From contig CM041086.1 in assembly GCA_023079485.1 (NCBI GenBank), positions 15,136,401-15,200,400 of the forward strand: 64,000 nucleotides of DNA. Direction: 5' to 3'. The notes under the pieces are model-generated. The model was not told the origin of the DNA, ran no database searches, and saw nothing but the letters and a program-made list of their open reading frames with translations. Of this stretch, positions 21,601-33,600 are shown in pieces. Position 1 is the stretch's first letter; every line of letters starts with the position of its first letter. A program made the position numbers and the translations under genes. The stretch is from Archilochus colubris (taxonomy: Eukaryota; Chordata; Aves; Apodiformes; Trochilidae).

Positions 21601-24600
21601 AGTTTTCACTCTGCTAGCCCAGGGTGTTGCCTCTTCTTGGTAAAAATGCTGAGCTGCAGACAGGGTCTGACCTGGGAATGGGCTCCAGGCACTCTCTGAA
21701 GTCAGCAAATACCAGAGCCCCAGGGCAGGGAGTCAGCCACGGGAACTGGGGAGGAAGGGGACACATCCAGTTATTAAAAATAAATGTTGACTTGATGAGC
21801 TTCTAAACAAAAACATTTTACGTCAGAAGGGGACTCTTCTAATGGCTCCTAATGCGGGGGTTTAAGTGGAGTTCAAGGGGTTTAATGCCAGGGGTTTAAG
21901 TGTGATAAGGCTGAAGGCATCTCAGATGGGCGGAAAGAAGAGCTGAGTTATCCAGTTACCCAACTACATGAGGCCTTGGTGCTTTTTACTCCTGTTCTTT
22001 TGAAACCCATGCCTGGCCATGATGTATATTTGGCTTACTATTATTTGTGGATTTGCTAAGCTTTTTGGTGAAAATATCATGGAATCATGGAACCACAGAC
22101 AGGTTTGGTTTATAGGAACCTTCAGCTTGCTCAGAACTCCATGAATGCCATGGATTACTAGTTCAGGTCAGTGGCATAAGAAAGAGTCCAAGTGTGTGTG
22201 TGCATAGTGTGTTTAGTTGTTTCAATCCCAATTGTTTAATTGCTCTTTCCTGAATATTATATTGTTGGAAAACTCTTAGTTTCACAGTGTCAAGTCATTA
22301 ATTAATCAAGGACCAAAGCAGAGAACAGTAGAGAAGATTCTTGGGTACCTCAAGTCATGGCAGTGAACCTGGAAATGGTGCCTGGCTGCAGCTGGGGAAC
22401 TTCTTCCCATTCCATTTTCTCCTGGCTGCAAATCCAGTTGGTGCTGCTGGGTTTTCCCTGAGCAAAGCTGAGGGACAGCCACCAAATGGATCTGTACTCA
22501 GCTGGGTCTGAACACAAGAAGCTCTGGAGCAGGACAGAGGCAGAAGCTTTGTGGCATGGGAAGGCAAGACACACACAAACAAAACATTAAAAAAACCAAA
22601 AAACCAAACCCAGCAGTGGTTAGTGCAGCCCAGAACTTGAAGGTCTTTGTAGAGCTCTTTTGCTGCTTTTGACTATATCCAGAAAGCTCCTTCTGTTCCA
22701 CACTTTTCCTGCTGGTTCCTGTCATGGCTGAGCCTCAGCATCCAGACAGGTGCTTTTTTGGCCTCCTTGGGTGGCTGTGACCCATGCCAACCTACAGAAA
22801 GTAGCCACAGGCTAAGAAAAAAGCAAACAAAAAGAAAGTTTTCTTGCTGCTGTTTCTCTCCCTTGAAGTGCAGCTTCTTTACTCACACATTACAAGACAG
22901 ATTGTGGCATGGGGTTGTTTTGCTTGTGAGTGGGGCTGTGGTCCTACAGCTCTAGAGGAGCAGAACTGCTTGTCTTGGTGTTTCTAACACAGGGCAGGTG
23001 CCATCTATCACATCACACCATGACAAAATGATGTTTCTGACATGAATCATAGTTAGATGTCATGGGGCTTTAGTTAAATGAGGGTTAGAAAGTATGTATA
23101 GCAACACTGTTTCTAAGGACACTGATTCTTTAGAGAAATCAAGTGAAAATACCCTAAAAAACAATAAACCACAAAGTACTGTAGCTCTGGCTCTACAAAA
23201 ATACAAACTTTTCACACTGTAGGGGAAGGGGCATGGGATCATTTTAGTTCTTCATTCACCTTCAACTTCTGTTGTATGTTAAAGGCTGGATTTCAAATTA
23301 AGAAGATCCTCAGTTCCAGTTTTAGCTGTCAAATAGCAATACAGAATCAGCCATGGAAAAGGAGTCTTGGATTAAAAAAATGCAAAATCCTAATCCAGCT
23401 CTTTTGAAGGCAACTGGGTTATTCTGCTTGATTTTAGTAAGAAATTAAATAAGCAAAGTAAACATTCCAGAAGAGGGACAATGATGTCCTATAGTATAAC
23501 TGAAATGCCAGCAGTATAGTCCTCTACTGGATTTATTCAAAGATGAGTACCCAAATACCCCCAAGTCCCTGGATAGGCTTAAAACTCTGTTTTGCTTTTT
23601 TTCCAACAAATCTTTGTGTAAATCATGTATATTGTAAGTTTGTGATGGCAGCAGTGCAGTAATATTTGTAGGCACTGTAATTCTCAACTCTCATGAATGT
23701 AATAAAAAAATATGAACATGTGTGATGGGTTTAAAAAAATGAATTCTAACAATCAGTAAGACCAGAAGCTTTGGAAGTGCCAAATGATTGTTGCAGAAGT
23801 ATTCTTTTTATCTGTGGGTCACGATTTCCAAGAAATGAGTAAAAAATGTAAACACTTCCAAGCATTTGTCCCTTTGGGCACAGGGTTTATTAAACAACAA
23901 CAACAAAATATTTCATGGACAGAAAAGAATTGTTGGCCAGGGCATTTCAGGCAGAAGCCAATAATGCCTGACCTGGTGAGCAAGCAAGAAGAAAAAACTT
24001 GCAAATGGTTTTAGCACCTGATTCATGGAAGTTCTCCATTCACCAAAGTTTTAAAATGTAGTCTCCTTCAAGTTTAAAGAAACAAACTGGAAACCTTTTT
24101 CTGTAGTAGGATTCAAAGCAGGAGATGGTTGTGGTAATTACTGGCAAGCAAATAGTAAATACTCTCAGAGGTGAAAACCACAGACCCGGAAACCGTGCTT
24201 CTGCTGAGCTGGGTCAGATTCTGTGCTTGATTACACTGCATGAATAAATTATTGGAAGGCACATTTCAAGCTCTTTTTTTTTTTTTCAGAAGTGAAAAAA
24301 ATTTTCCAAATTCTTACTTTTGTAAAGGAAGGCAGAACTATGGCCTCATTCCTTTCCTTCAGGATTGCTTTAGAGGTGACCTTTTGAGTAATACAGGTAC
24401 AAATACCCCTTTGATCCCAGGCTAGATTGTAAGATTTGTAATATTGTATAAGTTAAGCATTTAAATCCATTTTGTTTCCTGTGTCAGCCCTTTGATGGTG
24501 CTTTGATCCCACAATAAAAAGTAAATTGGTATTTCAAAGATAGGCTGAGAATCTGTGCTGAGAGGGTGAATGAAACTCGGCAGCACCCAGGCTTTTGTTG

Positions 24601-27600
24601 ATAGGAACATTAAATAGTGGCACTAAGATTTTTTCATCTCAAACAAGAAGAATGTTGGCATGCCATAACAATCAGTAAGGTTGCTTCTTTTTTTAAGTCA
24701 CCTAGATCCCAGCTGAGCAAATAGTGTAACTTTCAGAGCTGCTGGCAGGCAAGAGTGATGCTTTGTGTTTCACCTCAAGTCTTCATCAGTCCAACCTCTG
24801 CTCAACTTACCCACAGAAATAGCTATGGCAGTGCCACAGGAAGAATCCAAATCAGAGCAATGTTCTTTGAGTTGTACCTGGTATAGATCAAGACCATCAA
24901 CAACCACAAATTTCAGGCAGGGTTGAGAATAAAGCCAGAAAGTGGCTGAGGCTTTTCTGTCTGTTGTAGTCCTTGAAATTTCCCCAACAAAATACAGTTT
25001 GCTGTGCAGGGAGTCACTCTGTAAAAATCTTACTGACCTCCTTTAGAAGATTCTTCAGTTTTCTTCCCCATCTTAGAGTCAATCCATCAGCTCTCTGGAA
25101 TGACTATTTTTCAGCACACTTCCATGGTTTGAGACTTTACATTGTATTCTGCTGCATACAGTTTATTTATTATTACATTTACGTTCTGCTGAAATAAGAA
25201 AAGGAATTTTCCCCCTTGTTTTGCTGAGGCCAGGATGCCATTCACCATCTTCCAGTGTGATGCTGGTTTTTCCCTCTGTGCTTTTCCCTCTAAATCAGTG
25301 TCTCCAGGAACAGAACAGGCTCTTCCCTTGGCATATCAGTGGGATGCCACTCCCTGGCATTTTGCAATGACTTCTGACACAAAAAACAAACCAGCATCAA
25401 CATGTGATTCTTTTTGAGCTTTGCAAGTTATTTTTAATAATCTATTTCCTACTTAGGAAAGGCTTTTCTTCGTGCAGTGGGATTAGATCTATCACTAAAC
25501 TTTCTCACAAGTTCAAGTGTGTGCTTGTTTTTTACCATGTCTCTCTGCCTGTCTCCTAAAACCACCTAAAAACATCCCCGCCGTGTCAGTGTCCCCTGAA
25601 CAGCCCATGTCTGTGCTACAGCCACAGTTACTCTTTGGTTGAAAAGCACCCATAAACTTTCAGAACCTGCTCATTTCTGTCTGGTTTAGCAACATCTGCT
25701 TTTGTCAGGTACAACTCTTTGTCCTCACCAGGGTGTATTTTACCTCCCAGTTGGTTTCATTTGAATCTAGCAGTCAGATTTCACATTTTACAAACTGCAT
25801 CAGCAACACACCCTGGTTGAGTTACTAACCACAGCATCCATGTTGCTTTTTACTCTGCATCCCAAGGAGTCACATTTACAAACTGATTCTCTGCAAAACA
25901 TGGGAAGGAGGAGTCATAGGAGAAGGAGAAGAGTAGGAGTAATTCCACATTCAGATCTAAATCTGTGTCAAGTGTGGGATGAAGTTTAAAATAAGAAAAG
26001 ATAATAGTTGGGGTTTCTTTCTACCTCTTTGAAAAATCATTTTTTTATCACAATCTTTACCTCTAAAAATGTAAATTCAAGTAATGGACCTTTGCTAAAG
26101 TGTTTCATGAGTTAAATTTAACCTTGAAAGGTAGCAGGAGGTGTTACTTGCTCTGCATTTATTTCTACTTTATTCTTTCATATCTAACCAGAAATGGGTA
26201 GCATGCAAATGTCTCTTTGGGGTTTAAACAAATAAGCCATGAAGCCTAAAAAAGGAAAGCAGTTACTGCTTTCTGTATACAACCACTGCTTTCAGATGAT
26301 GCTTTTGTATCTGTTAATGCCTGTGACTATGATTCCATTTTTACTCACAAATATTCTGTGTAATTGGGGTAGGAGGGATCAAAAGAAGGGATTTTACTAG
26401 TTTAGTTTTCTCCTTGAAATGAACTCCTGAAGTATTCCCCTCCCTGAAAACAAGCAAGTACCTGGGAATGGCATAAGGATAAACCTTGTCTTTCTCTACA
26501 GAATGCAAAATGTTATTCAAAATGTCTGTTAATATGCAGTAGAAAGTTCTGAAGGCTTCAAACTCAGTGCCCATCCCTGAGCTCCCCAGACAATGTCCAT
26601 GGTTTTACAGAAATCCTTCCCACACACTGCTCCCTGCACTCTTGCTGTGTGCAACACCCAGGCAACAAGGACACCTTAAAAGAAAAGCTCTGTTGTCATT
26701 CACCCTTTTGGGCTACTGGGTGCAAGACTTATCCCAAACTTTGCAGGACAGAATTTCTCATCTCTGCAATTCTGGCTTCAAGTCTATAGACAGCACTTTG
26801 TATTGATATGTTTTCATGAAAGCCAGCAGAAAACAATAACTTCATTATATTTTTCCTTTTAGTGCATTAGTTAATTTTTGTCAGCTTTGAGCTTCTGGAT
26901 TTAATTTAGATTAGATCATTTTTAGCTAAGATGAGGCCCATGGTTTAGTGAACTGTGAGCTCTCACCAAGTTTGCTTTGCTGCTCCTGTTCGATGTCTTC
27001 TTGGTCCTTGCTCTTCTGGAAGTTTGATGCTTCCAGACTACTGCTTTTCTCTCATGGTTTATTAATGAACCATAAAGGTCTTGCTCCACTGTATTCTGAT
27101 CTGTTTGATTTACTGATGATAATACTTCTTGTCTCTCTAGTTTAACAACATTGTTTTTATAGAGAATACATAAAACAGAAACATAACTAAAGGATCAGTG
27201 ACCATTCTCTTTATTAAAAATCCATATTATCCTCCATATTCAGAGCAGGTAGGCATTCCTTGAACTTCTACAAGTCTTCAAAGATTTGGGTCAGACACTT
27301 TATATAAATAAAACATTCTAAAGTTAAACCACTTTGTTCTTCATTTGTGATTAATCAAGTTTGTGCTTGACCAAAATCCTGCCTGTAACTTAAGAAAATA
27401 ATAGAGAGAAGCCCTAGCAAGAGCTTTCTGAAACATACAGATTATGAATACAAAGGAGAAGAAACATCAGTTCAGAATATTTGCACAGTCCATTAGCTTC
27501 AAGTGGATTTACAAGTGTGTCTGATGGTATTCTGGTTGGGGGCTGCCTGTTATTCAAGGAGTTGTACAGAGCCCACCCCTCAGCTACCATCTGGAAGCTA

Positions 27601-30600
27601 CCATGTGGAGGTGTTGTGTATCTTACAGCATCCCTGCTGAGCTTGTCTGCCTGAGCATCTTCTAGGTAGCTGGGAAATGCACTGCCTCGTGTCCAGACTT
27701 AAATTCCTTTTCACAACTATAGGTAAAAAATAAGTGTGTGATTCAGAGTTTGGCTTCAGCTGACCCATGGGTCAAGCTGCTGTTGTTTGTTGTTGTAATT
27801 TCTATGGTTACACTTGAAGCACTCTGGGCATTTAGGGATTTTGACTGTTAAAAGCCAGAAATAACTAGCTGGAATAAAAGTGTTAATAGTCTGCTGGCCA
27901 TGAGTGAGTCACAGTCACAGTGGCCTTTGAGACAAAGGAGAGATTGCTCTGAGTACAGCACTGGAGAAAGCCCTTCCTCTGTGCAGTCTTACCCACTCAT
28001 TGCAGGTCAAATTTAAACTTCCTTACTCAGAGGACAGACAGCTCTTCTGTTGGCACAGTCTGAGCTCCCATACCCCCAAATGTCTGGATAATCCAAAGAA
28101 CTGAAGGGACCAGTGCAAGGCTTGCAGAAACCAGCGCTGTGTTTCGCTCACTGCTGAGCCCTGGGAAGACTTCCCAGGCAGGTCCTGGGCAGGGAGAGGT
28201 TAATTGTGCCTGCTGGCTTTGCATGGCCCCTTGCAAAGCAAAATTTATGGACATCAATGTTTGGCACCCAAGTATCACCCAAGTTTTCCACGTAGCTCTC
28301 ATGTACATGTTGACATGTGGTGCTTACTTGCTTTTCCATGATGCATGGCTTGTGCATTAGAAGAGGAAGTGTCCTCTCAGGTTCATGCTGTACACAATGT
28401 GTATGTTTCAAGTACATGCTGTGAAATAGCATTTTTCAGAAAGGAAAACTTCACTGTCTTAGAAGTGAGAAGATGGTTAAATAGGAACACATCACTTACG
28501 AGTCAAGATTCTGGCTTAATCTTGCCAGGCACGGCTCTGCCTTTGGGCGGGGAAAACAGCAGAGAAAACTTGGACCACAGCCCCCAAAAAATGCAGGCCC
28601 AATTTCTTGAAGTATTTTAGTTGAAATGAGGTCAAAGACTGTTCCTGAGCTTGCTGTAAGGCATGTGCTCAAGCACATTCTGGAACTGGGATCTAAACTC
28701 AGAGGGCAAATGATTTGGTCATAAATGATTTGTCTTTCTTCTGGTACTCTTAGGAAACAGCCTGCGACAGAAGAGTTTCTGTCAGGCTGAAGTTGAGAGG
28801 TTGAGAGGTGAAATACTTGCACTTGAGAGATGGGGTCTTTCCTGATAGTGGTAACCATGCTGAAGTCTCAGGACCAGAGTCCTCTGAGGTGTTTGTTTGC
28901 TTCGTTCTCAAACTGCCCTTATCTCACATCACTTTTTGTGGGGTTCAGTTAGCAAAACCAGTGACTGTGAAATTCACACTTCTGCTTACAGCTCTTGACA
29001 TGGCCATTACTGCACAGACAAAGCAAATTGTGCTGAGTTTCAGTGTTGATCTGAACTCCAGTACCAGGGGCTGTGGCATTACAGAGACACAGCTCCCTGC
29101 TCTGTGTAACAAGCCTGGAACCAAGGCAAAAAACAACAGCAAATTATTGTTGAAGTATTAGAAGGTGAATATCTTCAGAAATGAGAATGAGGCTCTCAGC
29201 TCTGTTGCCAACCTGCAGACCATTTTTTGCAAAGACTTCCAGGAACCTTATGAGAATGCCAGCAGGAATTCAGGCTGATCTGGCATTTTTGCTGAGATGA
29301 CATCTGGGTGTTACCGTGAGAGAGCATCTCAGTGTGGATGCAGCACAGTGCTGTGGGGTGTGATGTCTGTCTGGGTTTGGGTCACAGTGCCAGGTGCCTA
29401 TCTGGGTTTGTGTCAGAGGCCCAAGAGGGAACAATAAGCAAACCCTGGGCTGCTTTGTGAAATCATGCAGAAAACGAGCTGAAGTCTGAAGCAAATCTGA
29501 GTAACGGGCTCTCTCTCCTGGGGCTTTGTTTTTCTGTTATAATAAATAGCCTAAGTCTACAGGGAGCTGAGCTGCAGTGTTTTGCATCTTCCTCTGGTGT
29601 TGTTTATTTTGGAGATTTGGTGGTGGTTTTGCTTTGGTAAGACTGCTCTGACACCTACACAGAGAATGATGTTACACCTAGATAGACACCCTCATTGCTG
29701 GGCTCCTTCACACTTGCTCACTGAAGTGTGAAATACTGCATGGATACCATGACCTGGTCTGTTTAATGATAAAGTGATACCATGCATATCATATTGGTTC
29801 TTAAATTAAATTCTAGATGTGTCTCAACTGTGACTGTAGTCACCAGCTCAGAGTTTGCTAACAGGGAGAGCAGGGGGAAAACCCACGCGGAGCTCAAAAG
29901 AATCTGTTAATGTGCATCATTCCTGTGGTCCTTCTGAAGTTGTATGGTGGCTTTTTACTGTAAGCACAGGAAAATTACTGGGTCAAATTGTTGGAATTAC
30001 AGTGTGAGGAGAAAGACTAATCACTCAGCTTTTGGGTACTGTTTAAATTCTGTATTAATAGATGCCTTGTGCTGGGATGGTCCGTTACTACATTTTTGAT
30101 GTATGTGATTGAGGGTAGAAAAAGAACATTGCATGCAACACCACTGATCACAAGATTATTTTTTTTTTTCAGTCTGGGAGTTTTATGTTTTATTTCAGTT
30201 GCTTCCCCCAATGATACTTGTCCAATGACCTTGAGGAAGTTTTCCTCTATGGAGCAGTGATATCACTGGGTTTTAAAACAGTTTAATTGAAAAGGTAGAA
30301 ATCTTTGGTTTAAATTCTAGTTTCTTAATCTCATTTCTTTTCCACGGGTGCTTTTTCTTTTCTTTCCTTGAAATAGACTTTCATTAGTTGCTGTCTAATG
30401 AAATGCCACCAAATGGAGCTTTCAGATTAAGTGTGGCACTTATTATTGCTAACAGAGATACTCCTCATCCACCCATAAATATCTAGGCAATTGTGTAGCT
30501 TAATTCACAATTACTCATGTTCTTTATGTTATAAATTTGTTATGAAACAGGTACCATTATGAAAAGCTGTCTTTCCCCCAATAAGGAATATTTGACGTAA

Positions 30601-33600
30601 TTTGAAGCAAGCTGCATTTGAATGGAACTGGAATTCAGTAAAAATGAGCAAAAACATTTAAAATCTTTGTTAAGTGATTTTCAAGCTAGGTGGCTTTTCC
30701 TGTGTTATTTTTTCCACTCTGTTTTGACCACAGTTCTTTTTCTTTAGAAAAAATACTCAGATACAAAAGTTTCTTTGATGCTCCCCCCATAGAAAGCAGT
30801 TGGGGAAATAAGTGCAGGAATCAGAACTTTAATACAAACTGATAAACTGTACAGTCCAGTGCCACTTCCTTCTGCCGTTTCAGAGAACTGCTGAGTGCTG
30901 AAGCTCAAAGGCGTGATGTTACCCTTCTTATACAATTATATTCTAAATAAGATATGCTGACACGTATAGCTAACACACCCAAATTCCCTTGAAGATGAAA
31001 ACCTGTGTATGGTGTCCATGTGTAGAAGTGTTAAGTGTGTTGAAGTTGTGTGTTTTGTTCCTTGTTTGCAACAAAAATGGGACTTGGCTGTGGGACAGCT
31101 CTGCTTTTGCTGGGCAGGAAGAGCCAAATCTTTTAATTCTTGCCCACAATGAAACACACTCATGATCAGAAACAGCACGGATACAACCACCAAGTGCAGA
31201 GGTGAGGGGAGCTGCTGTCCCAGTTCTGTCCCAGCAGGGAGGGCTGATGCCAGCAGAGCTGATGGAGAGGAGATGGAACTGGCCTGAGTATTCCCCAGAG
31301 GATCCCCAGCTACCACTGCTGGGTGCTTTTTGGACAGAAGAGCACAAAATCACCTATTTTCAGGCAAGGATCCTTCCCACCAGGTGATGCATGTTTAGTT
31401 TTCCAAAGGAATATCAGTAAAAGGCCAAGATCATTCCTACTCCCAATTTTAAAAGTCAGAAGCAGGCAGGCTGGGGGTGAGTCACACAGGAAAACACCAG
31501 CACACATGATTTGGGCATAGTGAGTTTGCCTACTGATGAGTAAAATACAAGAAACAACTGAAAGCTTGCTTTGAAAAGCCTTTGAAGTACATGTTTCCTT
31601 AGTTCTTTGGGAGCTCCCAACAGCTCTGCCAAACAACAGAACATCTGGGTTAGGTCCTGCAATGCCTTTACCTCCGTGTGTCAGAGCTGATGTGTAGAAA
31701 GAGCAGTGACAGCTCCAGTGCTCAGCAGTTATGGAAAAGCTTTATCTAGGGCTTAGGATGCAGCATGGCCTGGCTGTGCAGGCTGACACTTATTTACCTG
31801 GGAATAACTGCAGCTCTTGGAAGTGCCATTACAAATTCCAGTGTGCTAGTTGTGACTGGAAACTCCCTGGATCAAAACCTGTCTTTTTGAGGTTTAATGG
31901 TTTTTTGCCTAGTGCAGCAGGGTCATGGATGAAGGGCATCAAGGAATACTACAACACTATGTCTCCCTCTAGCCTTTTTTTTATATATTTCCAGGGATGT
32001 ACACGTTTAGCAGACTGTAACTATTAGCTTCTTTCATGGTTGGGAAGAGAGTGGTGGTCCAGTGACTTTCTCCAGGGGTCCCCCCACCCCAGCCAGTGCC
32101 AGAGCCACCGGCCTAGCAAAGGCAATGAGGTTCCTCCACCTCTTCAGCCAAACAGCTGTGCTGAAAACATTGATCTGGCAATGTCACTTTTAAAGGCTGC
32201 TAAAAGTCAGTTACAGATGTGACAAAAAAAGGTGCAGAAGGCTGGTAATGATGGAGGGAAAGCAGAGCAGTCCTCCCTCATCTCAGCCTCAGCATCTGCC
32301 CCAGCATCTCGGGCTGCACTGGCTGCATTCGTAGGCAGAGGAAAGCTGGAGGAGGAAGGAGGGGAAGCTTGCACAACTATTACTTGCTCTCATCATCCCA
32401 AAGGATCAATTTTCAGGCCATTACCTACTTTGCCACACATGCAGACACACATAATTTGCTGATCTGGAGAGGATTTATAAGTCAGCATCTGAGGAATAAC
32501 TATCAATATACAGACACTATTTGCTTTAGGGGTTGTTAGTGGTTCTCCAGTAATGGCTAATGCTGAAACTCAGAAGCAGCCCAGGCCCAATTGTCCTTCT
32601 GGAGACAATGTACAGCATTATCAACTTATTTTTCTCTAAGGCACATGTGCTGTCTTTGGGATCTTTTAAATCTGTCTTCAGCTTAGTCAGAGAGCAGAGG
32701 CTTTCTGCGTTCCTAAGCCAGCCTGACAGACACAGCTATCTAGCAAGCCAGACTAGCCCTCTCCAGCACAATCGCAGGAAGTTATTCCAAGCCTCAGACA
32801 AATCCCATTTCTATCTCTGGAAGAGTAAAAGGTCAAAAAACACCAGGCTGTAGCTCTGCCAGCAACAGCAGCCCTGGCTGCCACGGCGGGGCTGAGCGAA
32901 GGGTTTGAGTGGAGGGAGCCCCAGCCCAGTGCTGCCGCCCACCTCGGCTCTGCCCTTCTGACAGCCCTGCTGGATCCTGCCCACACGTCTCCAGGAGATG
33001 GGGGTGCTCATGGGGCTCCAAAGGCTTCACAGGCTGCATCAGCCCACAAAAAACCCAAGGAGAGGGGAGAAGGAAACCGCCAGGTTACCAAAGCAGAGTT
33101 TCTCTGGGAGCTGGTGGAGCCCTCTGATCCCGCCTACCATATTACTCTTGGCATCCAGCCATGTCCCCATCCTCTCCCAGCAATAGCCAACTTAATTAGC
33201 ACAAGTCCTGATTAGCTCTTGCTCTCTGCTTGCAGTGAACTAGCAAAAACAGGAGGTTTCTAGGGCTCTCTGCAATTCCTTAGCAGCAGCCAGGTGCTGT
33301 AGAGCCAGCTCTCCAAGCTGCTATGGCCTGGCCATGCAGTCCTTTGGACACTGTGCTGTTGAAGTGGCTGCTGCTGCAATCAAAGTAGGGATGTGAAGGG
33401 TCTTTCATCATTCCTTACTGTTCTCATAGGATTTCAGTAACAGCCTCTTCCGTCCTATTGCTTCGCTGGCTTTTCTGCTTGGCTTTAGCAAAGAAGATAC
33501 CTCATAACAATGCATACAATGGCCAGCCCACGGCCTGATGATTCAGTGTGCAGTGGGACTACTCCACCCATAGTAAAAACCTGGGTGTGATTTTGAGAAG

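Larger units (their letters stand above)
10960..22076. other. Intron 1, second block, no gene recognised
   Basis: Mostly unique AT-rich sequence. A minus-strand open frame at 10871-11482 (203 codons) has no recognisable domain and is low-complexity Ser-rich. A small ctg run lies near 11517. There is a cluster of CACTTAA/TTAAGTG motifs around 12.07-12.16 kb, A/T homopolymers at 12919-12959, 14717-14742 and 14874-14905, a 10-bp dyad at 16912-16951, and a local triple repeat of ggggtttaa at 21857-21899. No exon is supported. Confidence 0.55.
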
